This document shows positions 1-3,816 of a stretch of 6,426 nt of DNA, piece after piece. The stretch comes from Planctomycetaceae bacterium UBA4655 (GTDB lineage: Bacteria; Planctomycetota; Planctomycetia; Pirellulales; UBA1268): assembly GCA_002405515.1 (NCBI GenBank), contig DHLZ01000229.1, forward strand, positions 1 through 6,426. The letters are read 5' to 3'. Under the pieces are notes generated by a model. That model worked only from the letters and a program-made list of their open reading frames with translations. It made no database searches and was not told the origin of the DNA. Position 1 is the first letter of the stretch; each line of letters opens with the position of its first letter. A program made the position numbers and the translations under genes.

Positions 1-37
1 GTTCAGGACCCCGATCGAGCCCTCGTCCTACGTTCAG

Positions 38-64
38 TCTCGGCTCGCGTCTCAAGCTTCCGGG
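38..64 (-). repeat. Degenerate copy of intergenic repeat unit
   Basis: This 27-bp stretch matches the reverse complement of 330-356 at 23 of 27 positions. The match includes the block TCTCGGCTCGCG followed by a GCTTCCG core. It has the same orientation as the copy at 92-112 and is the most diverged of the three copies. I infer a dispersed, REP-like intergenic element. Confidence 0.55.
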
Positions 65-91
65 AATTTCCAGCGATCGCCTGCAGGGCAA

Positions 92-112
92 CTCGCGCCT
101 CGGGCTTCCGTG
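92..112 (-). repeat. Left arm of a perfect 21-bp inverted repeat
   Basis: Positions 92-112 start CTCGCGCCTC and end GCTTCCGTG. They are the exact reverse complement of 330-350, and identity stops abruptly on both sides. The two arms bound a 259-bp segment (92-350). Such arms could be terminal inverted repeats of a small non-autonomous element, or two REP-like units inserted in opposite orientation. I see no obvious target-site duplication at the outer edges, which favours the second reading slightly. Confidence 0.75.
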
Positions 113-196
113 GGACCGGGGTGGCGCTCAGTCAGCCGAAAACTCCGTCAACAACATCGTGCTCGGGGTAGTAACGTCTTAACTTCCCGCCATTCG

Positions 197-238
197 ATGC
201 CGACTTCGCTTCGCAATCCTTGCTTCGCTCGTCGGCAT
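197..238. repeat. Inverted repeat / potential stem-loop
   Basis: ATGCCGAC at 197-204 and GTCGGCAT at 231-238 are perfect 8-bp inverted arms around a 26-nt loop. The loop contains the direct repeat GCTTCGC at 208-214 and 222-228. The structure sits inside the segment bounded by the 21-bp inverted repeat. There is no U-tract after either arm, so I do not call it a terminator. It may be the internal fold of a REP-like or MITE-like element. Confidence 0.5.
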
Positions 239-270
239 ACGCCGGCTCCCGGACACGGCCAGCCCCTCAC

Positions 271-290
271 GGTCAACACTGGTCAACGCT
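271..290 (+). repeat. Tandem 10-mer GGTCAACRCT x2
   Basis: GGTCAACACT at 271-280 is followed immediately by GGTCAACGCT at 281-290, with one mismatch between them. The ten-base period would place the two units on the same face of the helix, as in some operators. No gene starts nearby, so a regulatory role is unsupported. It may simply be part of the repeat element around it. Confidence 0.45.
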
Positions 291-329
291 GCTGGTTCGG
301 GGCTTTTCTGCACCGCGTTGTCAATGCAA

Positions 330-350
330 CACGGAAGCCCGAGGCGCGAG
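330..350 (+). repeat. Right arm of a perfect 21-bp inverted repeat
   Basis: Positions 330-350 start CACGGAAGCCCG and end GGCGCGAG. They are the exact reverse complement of 92-112. The similarity to the degenerate copy at 38-64 runs on to position 356, so the full unit is at least 27 bp. The core GGAAGCCCGAGGCGCGAG resembles GC-rich intergenic repeats I recall from planctomycete genomes. That recollection is knowledge-based and has not been checked. Confidence 0.75.
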
Positions 351-378
351 CCGAGAGGGGAGATGGGGTGGCAGCCGC

Positions 379-409
379 AAAACGAGTGTTTTCACGACGG
401 TCGCGACCG
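379..409 (-). terminator. Weak candidate end-of-manA structure
   Basis: Reading leftward from the manA stop, the transcript meets the perfect 12-bp palindrome CGGTCGCGACCG (398-409). A small AAAAC-ACTC-GTTTT hairpin (379-392) follows, whose 3' arm supplies a run of four U. The position is right for a terminator, about 57 nt past the stop codon. However, the palindrome leaves almost no loop and the U-run is short. The palindrome could equally be a protein-binding site. Confidence 0.22.
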
Positions 410-465
410 GATGACGATGGCTGTCGCACGACCCCGCTTCGTGGCGGTCAGGTCTGTCGTGACTG

Positions 466-1464
466 TCAGGGGATCGAGATTTCGAGGAGCGTCGTGCCCT
501 GGTCGCCTTCGATTCGCTGCGGGCCGATCGCCGCCGGCAGGAGAACGCAGCGGCCGGCGGTGAGCGGCGGCAGGCTCCAGCGATCCTCGAGCCGGACCCG
601 GCCGCGGATGACGGCGAGGAACCGGAACCTGCCGTCGCCGCCGGTTCGCCAGTCTCCTTGCGGGCGAACCTCGTCGAGGCGGAAGAACGGGCAGTCGACG
701 AGCCGCTTCACCGCGGGATCGGCCGTCGTCGCCGGCACCACGGGGCCGACCGGTTCGAACTGCGTCACGGCCTCGAGCCCCGCCTCGACATGGAGCGGCC
801 GCGGGCGGCCGTCGGGGCCGACGCGGTTCCAGTCGAAGAGCCGGTAGGTGACGTCGCTCGACTGCTGGATTTCCGCGATCACGATCCCGGCGCCGATCGC
901 ATGGACCGTGCCGGCCGGAATGAACACGCAGTCGCCGGGCTTCGCCTCGAAGCCCGCGAGCAGCTCGGCCGCCCGCCCCTCGCCGATCACTTCACGAAGC
1001 CGCTCCCGCGTGGTGCCCGGTACGAGGCCGGCGTAGATCCGGCTGCCAGGCTCGGCGTCGATCACGTACCAGGCTTCCGTCTTGCCGCGGTCGGGAGGCA
1101 CGAGCCTCGCCGCCCTCGGGTCGTCGGGATGCACCTGCACCGAAAGATCGAGGCAAGCGTCGAGGAACTTGAAGAGGAGCGGAAACGGGCCGGGAGGGAG
1201 CAGGTCGCCGAGAAGTTCGCGGCCGCGGCCGCGGACGAGCTCGCCGAGCGGGGTTCCAGCCAGCGGGCCGGCGGTGACGATCGACTGCTCGTCGCCGCGA
1301 TCGACGAGTTCCCACGACTCCGCGACCACGCCCTCGCGCGGCAGTCCGCGGTCAAACAGCCGTTCGAAACGCCTGCCGCCCCAGAGGTACTGCCGGTAGA
1401 GCGGCGAAAACAGAAGCGGATGGAGTGGAGCGGGAGTATGCATGTGGCTCACGGGGGCCGCCAT
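466..1464 (-). CDS. manA: Mannose-6-phosphate isomerase, class I (type I PMI)
   Basis: This cytosolic zinc enzyme interconverts mannose 6-phosphate and fructose 6-phosphate. It links glycolysis to the GDP-mannose supply for polysaccharides and protein glycosylation. The 332-residue product has the short (Bacillus-type) layout: an N-terminal LWGG (residues 27-30), FPLLFKFLDACLDLSVQVHPDD (split as FPLLFKFLDA at 94-103 and SVQVHPDD at 108-115), GKTEAWYVID (127-136) and FIPAGTVHAIGAG (181-193). From family knowledge, His112, Glu130 and His188 are the likely zinc ligands, with Gln110 beside them. Arg208 in TYRLFDWNR is the likely catalytic arginine. The second cupin lobe (about 240-332) is more divergent. 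I chose the first Met because GGAG lies 7 nt before it. Met8 is a possible later start. The start lies 3 nt beyond the stop of the small membrane gene, so the two are probably co-transcribed and coupled. Confidence 0.93.
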   Translation of the reverse strand: MAAPVSHMHTPAPLHPLLFSPLYRQYLWGGRRFERLFDRGLPREGVVAESWELVDRGDEQSIVTAGPLAGTPLGELVRGRGRELLGDLLPPGPFPLLFKFLDACLDLSVQVHPDDPRAARLVPPDRGKTEAWYVIDAEPGSRIYAGLVPGTTRERLREVIGEGRAAELLAGFEAKPGDCVFIPAGTVHAIGAGIVIAEIQQSSDVTYRLFDWNRVGPDGRPRPLHVEAGLEAVTQFEPVGPVVPATTADPAVKRLVDCPFFRLDEVRPQGDWRTGGDGRFRFLAVIRGRVRLEDRWSLPPLTAGRCVLLPAAIGPQRIEGDQGTTLLEISIP

Positions 1465-1467
1465 CGG

Positions 1468-1686
1468 TCAGCTCCGCGAGTAGCCCTCGAGGATTCGTCC
1501 GATCCAGAAGCAGCAGACTGCGGCCACGAGCATCATGAGCATCTGCCCGAGCGAGATCGCATGATTCAGCTCGAGCACGATCGCGACCGCGGGGATGCCG
1601 AGGCCGAGCAGTTGTCCGAGTCGTCCGACGAGATTGACCGCCGCATTCACGCCTTCATCGGCTCCAGCGCCGGCGACGCAACCCAT
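1468..1686 (-). CDS. Small hydrophobic membrane protein, function unknown
   Basis: I do not recognise a named family for this 72-residue product. It has a short hydrophobic stretch at about residues 26-40 (LLGLGIPAVAIVLEL). A stronger membrane segment lies at about 46-65 (LGQMLMMLVAAVCCFWIGRI), with a Cys58-Cys59 pair. The tail, ILEGYSRS, is short and positively charged at the end. It is probably an inner-membrane protein with two helices in a hairpin. The ATG at 1684-1686 lacks a clear Shine-Dalgarno sequence. A GTG at 1648-1650 has GGAG 11 nt upstream and would give a 60-residue form. Its stop is 3 nt from manA, so it is probably expressed with that gene, but no functional link to mannose metabolism is visible. 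That it is coding is supported by the hydrophobic pattern and the tight spacing. Confidence 0.6.
   Translation of the reverse strand: MGCVAGAGADEGVNAAVNLVGRLGQLLGLGIPAVAIVLELNHAISLGQMLMMLVAAVCCFWIGRILEGYSRS
1472..1475 (-). promoter_or_regulatory. Shine-Dalgarno site of manA
   Basis: GGAG on the minus strand lies 7 nt before the manA ATG (1462-1464). It fixes the start at residue 1 rather than Met8. It falls inside the last codons of the upstream small membrane gene, whose TGA is at 1468-1470. Ribosomes finishing that gene would therefore stop directly over the manA start, which is the usual arrangement for translational coupling. Confidence 0.6.
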
Positions 1687-1710
1687 CGAGTTCGGCGACG
1701 CCGGAGGCAA

Positions 1711-1738
1711 AGAATACCCGGAATCGACCTGCCGTAAA
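1711..1738 (-). promoter_or_regulatory. Candidate sigma70-like promoter for small gene and manA
   Basis: On the minus strand TTTACG (1733-1738) and TATTCT (1711-1716) are separated by 16 bp, each matching the consensus at 4 of 6 positions. Transcription would start near 1704, about 18 nt before the ATG of the small membrane gene. It lies in the 77-bp gap after the STAS gene and could give the small gene and manA their own transcript. Matches of this quality arise by chance, so this is only suggestive. Confidence 0.25.
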
Positions 1739-1763
1739 CGCGGTGGGTTCGGGTCCTCGGAGT

Positions 1764-2195
1764 CTATCCGCGGACGGCGTCGGTGCGGCATTTGAAATGC
1801 GGCACGTGGGCGGCGACGGGGGATGCCCGCAGCCGCGAGAGGTTCTCGTCGGAGAGCCCGCAGATCCGGATGAGGCCGCCGTCGGCCTGGATGCGGCGGC
1901 CGAGGCTCGAGATCTCGGAGAGCAGATGCTCGTCCACCGAGGCGACCGAATCCATTTCGAGCACGATCCTGTTCGTGAGGTTCTCCCGAAGCATGCCCCA
2001 GACCGTCTCGGAAAGCGGTCGGCCGTGGCGCTCGTCCCCTTCGATCCGCACGAACAGCCAGTCGGGCCCCCGCTCCACGGTGAGACACCGTTCCGCGGCA
2101 CGCTTGCCCGCGTTGCCCTGGGCGGTCATGGTCCCCCTCGCGGCCCCCTGCCAAGCGGCCCGCTCTTCCATCGCGGTGGCCCGATTGTCCATCAT
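1764..2195 (-). CDS. STAS-domain protein (anti-sigma-factor antagonist-like)
   Basis: STAS domains bind anti-sigma kinases or sit in larger signalling complexes in the cytosol. The 143-residue protein has a polar 35-40 residue N-terminal extension. A single STAS fold follows: a beta strand at CLTVERGPDWLFVRIEG (about 37-53), a helix at 62-74, strand RIVLEMDSVA (76-85), the helix-capping loop VDEHLL (87-92), helix to about 103, strand GLIRICGLS (107-115) and a last helix with VPHFKCRTDAV (131-141). SpoIIAA-type antagonists have D-S-S-G at the loop, with a phosphorylatable serine. Here the aligned residues are D88-E89-H90, so the usual phosphoserine is replaced by glutamate. It is therefore unlikely to be a classical phospho-switch. 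The first ATG is supported by AGGGAGGG (2205-2212), 9 nt upstream. It shares strand and order with the small membrane gene and manA, 77 bp away, but its target is unknown. Confidence 0.78.
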   Translation of the reverse strand: MMDNRATAMEERAAWQGAARGTMTAQGNAGKRAAERCLTVERGPDWLFVRIEGDERHGRPLSETVWGMLRENLTNRIVLEMDSVASVDEHLLSEISSLGRRIQADGGLIRICGLSDENLSRLRASPVAAHVPHFKCRTDAVRG

Positions 2196-2204
2196 GATCG
2201 TCAG

Positions 2205-2212
2205 CCCTCCCT
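2205..2212 (-). promoter_or_regulatory. Shine-Dalgarno site of the STAS gene
   Basis: AGGGAGGG on the minus strand ends 9 nt before the first of two adjacent ATG codons (2193-2195 and 2190-2192). No comparable purine run precedes the internal Met9 or Met23 codons. The N-terminal extension of the STAS protein is therefore probably translated. Confidence 0.55.
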
Positions 2213-2262
2213 GTTGAGATCGTCGCGGAGATCGCGGCGTCGTGCCCTCCCCGACCCCCCTA

Positions 2263-2290
2263 GTTGTACGGGTCGCCAGGTTTCAAACAA
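2263..2290 (-). promoter_or_regulatory. Candidate promoter of the STAS gene
   Basis: TTGTTT (2285-2290) and TACAAC (2263-2268) on the minus strand are 16 bp apart and match consensus at 3 and 4 of 6 positions. Transcription would start near 2256, leaving a leader of about 60 nt that contains the strong Shine-Dalgarno run. The location in the divergent gap is right, but the hexamers are weak. Confidence 0.2.
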
Positions 2291-2309
2291 GCCGAGTTTT
2301 TCCCGGGGC

Positions 2310-2333
2310 TTGCCGGATTCCTGCCTCCGGCAA
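2310..2333. promoter_or_regulatory. Perfect 8-bp-arm dyad upstream of tpx (possible operator)
   Basis: TTGCCGGA (2310-2317) and TCCGGCAA (2326-2333) are exact inverted copies around an 8-nt centre. Half-site centres are 16 bp apart, about one and a half helical turns. No U-run follows, and neither flanking gene ends here, so it is not a terminator. It overlaps a candidate tpx promoter and sits between divergent genes, as an operator for a dimeric repressor or activator would. Which regulator might bind is not visible. It could also fold as a stem-loop in the tpx leader if transcription starts further upstream. Confidence 0.4.
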
Positions 2334-2337
2334 TACT
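2310..2337 (+). promoter_or_regulatory. Candidate sigma70-like promoter of tpx
   Basis: TTGCCG (2310-2315) and AATACT (2332-2337) are 16 bp apart and each match consensus at 4 of 6 positions. Transcription would start near 2344, with a leader of about 77 nt before the tpx ATG. The -35 element is the left arm of the perfect dyad and the -10 element begins in its right arm. A protein on the dyad would therefore block polymerase directly. Confidence 0.3.
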
Positions 2338-2408
2338 GCCGCTGGTTTCGCGGAGGTTCCCTGGCCGTCCGAGCCTTGCCCCCGCGTCCCATTCACCAGT
2401 TGTATACC

Positions 2409-2414
2409 GAGGAG
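2409..2414 (+). promoter_or_regulatory. Shine-Dalgarno site of tpx
   Basis: GAGGAG lies 6 nt before the ATG at 2421, which is close to ideal. It decides the start: the same frame stays open far upstream because of high GC. Only from 2421 does the product match the thiol peroxidase family in length and N-terminal sequence. Confidence 0.75.
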
Positions 2415-2420
2415 AACGAC

Positions 2421-2942
2421 ATGGCGCGGCACGGAGCAGTGACCTTCAAGGGCGGACCGTTGACCCTCGCGGGGGAGGAAATCAAGGTCGGCTCGCCGGC
2501 GCCGGATTTCGACGTCGTGGCCTTCGGGGCCGGCGGCATGGAGCACATCCGCAAGGCCGACCTGCTCGGCAAGCCAGCGATCATCAGCGTCGTCCCGTCG
2601 CTCGACACGCCCGTCTGCCAGGTTCAGACGAAGACGTTCAACAAGCGGCTCGGGGCGATGGGCGATCGGATCACGGCCCTCACGGTGAGCCTCGACCTGC
2701 CCTTCGCGATGAGCCGCTTCTGCGGGGCCGAACAGATCACGTCACTCAAGAGCGGCAGCGACTACATGGACCGCAAGTTCGGCCGCGACTACGGCGTGCT
2801 CATCGAGGAGTTGAAGATCCTCGCCCGGGCCGTCTTCGTGCTCGACTCGAAGGGCATCGTAAGACACGCCCAGGTCGTCAAGGAAGTCGCCGACGAGCCC
2901 GATTACGACGCCGCGGTGAAGGCACTCGAGACCGCCGGCTGA
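2421..2942 (+). CDS. tpx: Thiol peroxidase (Tpx, atypical 2-Cys peroxiredoxin)
   Basis: This thioredoxin-dependent peroxidase reduces hydrogen peroxide and organic hydroperoxides, usually in the cytoplasm. I see no signal peptide. The 173-residue product is the usual family length, against 168 in E. coli. It opens with VTFKGGPLTLAGEEIKVGSP, the family's N-terminal hairpin, and APDF at 27-30. The active site PSLDTPVC (59-66) fits the P-x3-T-x2-C peroxiredoxin signature, with Thr63 and peroxidatic Cys66. The resolving Cys101 lies in the diagnostic DLPFAMSRFCGAE (92-104). Arg136 in LARAVFVLD matches the conserved active-site arginine. The C-terminal EPDYDAAVKAL (159-169) is also typical. All residues for activity are present. 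A strong Shine-Dalgarno site fixes the start. It reads away from the STAS gene and ends 31 bp before the toxin-antitoxin module, which appears to have its own promoter. Confidence 0.97.
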   Translation: MARHGAVTFKGGPLTLAGEEIKVGSPAPDFDVVAFGAGGMEHIRKADLLGKPAIISVVPSLDTPVCQVQTKTFNKRLGAMGDRITALTVSLDLPFAMSRFCGAEQITSLKSGSDYMDRKFGRDYGVLIEELKILARAVFVLDSKGIVRHAQVVKEVADEPDYDAAVKALETAG

Positions 2943-2967
2943 CCTCGCCGCCGTTTCTCGGTACGAT
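2939..2967 (+). promoter_or_regulatory. Candidate promoter giving a leaderless antitoxin mRNA
   Basis: CTGACC (2939-2944) and TACGAT (2962-2967) each match the sigma70 consensus at 4 of 6 positions and are separated by the optimal 17 bp. Counting 7 nt from the -10 element puts the transcription start at the A of the antitoxin ATG (2974). This agrees with the absence of any Shine-Dalgarno-like purine run before that ATG. The -35 element overlaps the tpx stop codon. This is inference from spacing and sequence only. Confidence 0.4.
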
Positions 2968-2973
2968 TTCAGC

Positions 2974-3303
2974 ATGGATCTGCTGCTGGAATCGATTGCC
3001 GGGCGTAAGGTGGCCTGCGAGCTGGAGCGGCAGCGGGTGCGTGGGATTCTCGCGGCCGCACTGGAAGAGTACTTGCCGAAAGGGAGTCGGGCTTGGGTCT
3101 ACGGCTCGATCCTGGAGCCCGATCGCTTTCGTGAGTGGTCCGACGTGGATCTCGCGCTCGAGAGCGACCCGCCCGGCATGAGCATCTATCTGCTCGCGAG
3201 CCTCCTCTCGGAGCGGTGTGGGCGGCCGGTAGATGTCTGCCTGATCGGCGAGACGCGGCTCGAGCCGGCGATCCGAAGGCGAGGTGAAGCATGGACCGTA
3301 TAG
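2974..3303 (+). CDS. Minimal nucleotidyltransferase, MntA-type antitoxin of an MNT-HEPN pair
   Basis: This is a small polymerase-beta-fold nucleotidyltransferase of the kind that neutralises HepT toxins. In studied MntA-HepT pairs it does so by AMPylating the tyrosine beside the toxin's RX4HXY motif. The 109-residue product shows an N-terminal helix (about 12-33), then WVYGS (41-45). After an 11-residue spacer comes DVDLAL (57-62), so Gly44-Ser45 and Asp57/Asp59 form the GS-x(9-13)-DxD signature. The third carboxylate is probably Asp87 in PVDVCL. The C-terminal ETRLEPAIRRRGEAW is typical of these antitoxins. All catalytic residues appear intact. The ATG has no Shine-Dalgarno sequence and no better alternative is near. 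It follows tpx by 31 bp, and its stop codon lies inside the start region of the toxin frame (13-nt overlap). Self-contained antitoxin activity is inferred from the family. Confidence 0.85.
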   Translation: MDLLLESIAGRKVACELERQRVRGILAAALEEYLPKGSRAWVYGSILEPDRFREWSDVDLALESDPPGMSIYLLASLLSERCGRPVDVCLIGETRLEPAIRRRGEAWTV

Positions 3304-3761
3304 GGCTTTCCATTCTCGAGTAGGAGCTGAGGGCCGACGTCACGGTCATGGCGGAAGCCGCGAGGCTGGCCGCGGAGCGGCTGGCCGACGAACACCCCGG
3401 ACATCTCTCGGCCTGCGGCTACGAGCTCAACCGGCTCTACAACGTGCTGGAAAAGAGCTTCGAGCGTCTCTGCGAAGCCTTCGAAAACCATTTCGAAAAA
3501 TCGGGCGATTACCACGAGCGACTGCTCGAACGGGTGTCGCTCGATCTTCCGGGCATCCGGCCCCGGTTCCTGCCGGCGGAGTACAGGTCACGGGTGCGCG
3601 AACTGAAAAGCTTCCGGCACTTCTTCCGGCACGCTTACGACCCGATCCTCCGCGGCGATCGACTCACGGAGCTCGTCGGCGATGCACGTGAAGTCGTCGC
3701 GGCGTTCCCGGACTGGATTCGCCGATTCTGTGCGGCTGTCCTGCGGGAGCTGGGCGGTTGA
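3291..3761 (+). pseudogene. HepT-like toxin gene interrupted by an amber codon at codon 11
   Basis: Read as one frame from ATG 3291, this would encode a 156-residue HEPN toxin, a normal HepT-like length. GAGG at 3281-3284 lies 6 nt before that ATG. The ATG overlaps the antitoxin stop (3301-3303), the usual tight coupling in these modules. The first ten codons read MDRIGLSILE. Codon 11 is TAG (3321-3323), after which ELRADVTV leads straight into the long open part. No frameshift is needed; one base change (for example CAG or GAG to TAG) accounts for the break. The helix pattern L-x2-L-x3-L continues across the stop. TAG also ends the STAS and antitoxin genes here, so recoding is unlikely. I read this as a recent nonsense mutation; a sequencing error or reinitiation at 3348 remain possible. 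Confidence 0.6.
3348..3761 (+). CDS. HepT-like HEPN ribonuclease toxin, surviving 3' open frame
   Basis: Intact HepT toxins are HEPN-fold RNases that cleave RNA and stop growth unless their partner nucleotidyltransferase modifies them. This 137-residue frame keeps almost the whole all-helical domain. It contains GYELNRLYNVLEKSFERLCEAF (as GYELNRLYNVLEKSF at 24-38, continuing to 45), HERLLERVSLDLPGIRP (56-72) and the active-site helix RELKSFRHFFRHAYD (84-98). In that helix Arg90, His95 and Tyr97 form a complete RX4HXY motif; Tyr97 is the expected AMPylation site. It most resembles the HepT-like branch with F-R-H-x-F-R-H-x-Y that I know from cyanobacteria and planctomycetes. Initiation at ATG 3348 has poor support: the nearest purine run, AGGG, is 14 nt away. 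Without residues 1-19 of the full form the first helix is shortened. Translation could occur by reinitiation 24 nt after the amber codon. Whether a stable or toxic product results is unknown. Confidence 0.7.
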   Translation: MAEAARLAAERLADEHPGHLSACGYELNRLYNVLEKSFERLCEAFENHFEKSGDYHERLLERVSLDLPGIRPRFLPAEYRSRVRELKSFRHFFRHAYDPILRGDRLTELVGDAREVVAAFPDWIRRFCAAVLRELGG

Positions 3762-3763
3762 TC

Positions 3764-3816
3764 GCTCTGCGGCCCCGGTTCGGATTGAAGCCCGGGCATC
3801 GCCCGCCGCTCAGAGC
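3764..3816. terminator. Candidate bidirectional terminator between hepT-like gene and alaS
   Basis: GCTCTGCGGC (3764-3773) can pair with GCCG (3805-3808) plus CAGAGC (3811-3816), leaving a 2-nt bulge at 3809-3810. Inside it, CGGGC-ATC-GCCCG (3793-3805) can form a competing short hairpin. The structure spans the whole 48-bp gap between convergent genes and runs into the last alaS codons. There is no U-tract on either strand. If it stops transcription, it does so without the classical intrinsic signal, or only acts as an RNA 3'-end stabiliser. Confidence 0.3.

Larger units (their letters stand above)
1..465. other. Gene-free repeat-rich region left of manA
   Basis: I see no convincing coding sequence here. 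Open frames exist on the plus strand, but their translations are arginine- and serine-rich and carry no recognisable motif, as expected of random GC-rich DNA. The stretch instead holds three copies of one GC-rich repeat unit, a stem-loop-forming inverted repeat, a tandem 10-mer and a perfect 12-bp palindrome. These are listed separately. It lies just downstream of the minus-strand manA gene, so the end of that transcript probably falls in its right part. The left edge may hold the flank of a gene outside the window, but nothing in view supports one. Confidence 0.6.

Noticed and set aside
3..182. Open frame entering from the left edge and ending at TAA 180-182, possibly the tail of a gene
   Set aside because: It runs through two copies of the intergenic repeat and gives no recognisable protein. 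Frames of this length are expected at this GC content.
1..465. CRISPR array or tRNA gene in the repeat-rich region
   Set aside because: The repeats occur in both orientations, at unequal spacing and only three times. No cloverleaf with a T-loop and acceptor stem could be found.
658..1737. Long plus-strand open frame of 359 codons opposite manA and the small membrane gene
   Set aside because: It lies antisense to the well-supported manA gene. Its product is rich in R, E, D, A and H without motifs, which is typical of the complementary frame of a GC-rich gene.
2310..2333. Dyad as an intrinsic terminator
   Set aside because: No U-run follows on either strand, and no gene ends nearby.
1743..2420. 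In-frame upstream extension of tpx back to 1743
   Set aside because: The extension is antisense to the STAS gene and has no family similarity. The strong Shine-Dalgarno site and the family's N-terminal sequence place the start at 2421.
3321..3323. Amber codon read as a recoded sense codon (such as pyrrolysine or a reassigned UAG)
   Set aside because: The STAS and antitoxin genes in this window end in TAG at positions expected for true stops, and no recoding structure is evident after 3323.
3284..3691. Alternative plus-strand frame overlapping the toxin
   Set aside because: The product is arginine-rich and low in hydrophobic residues. The overlapping toxin frame carries the conserved HEPN motif.
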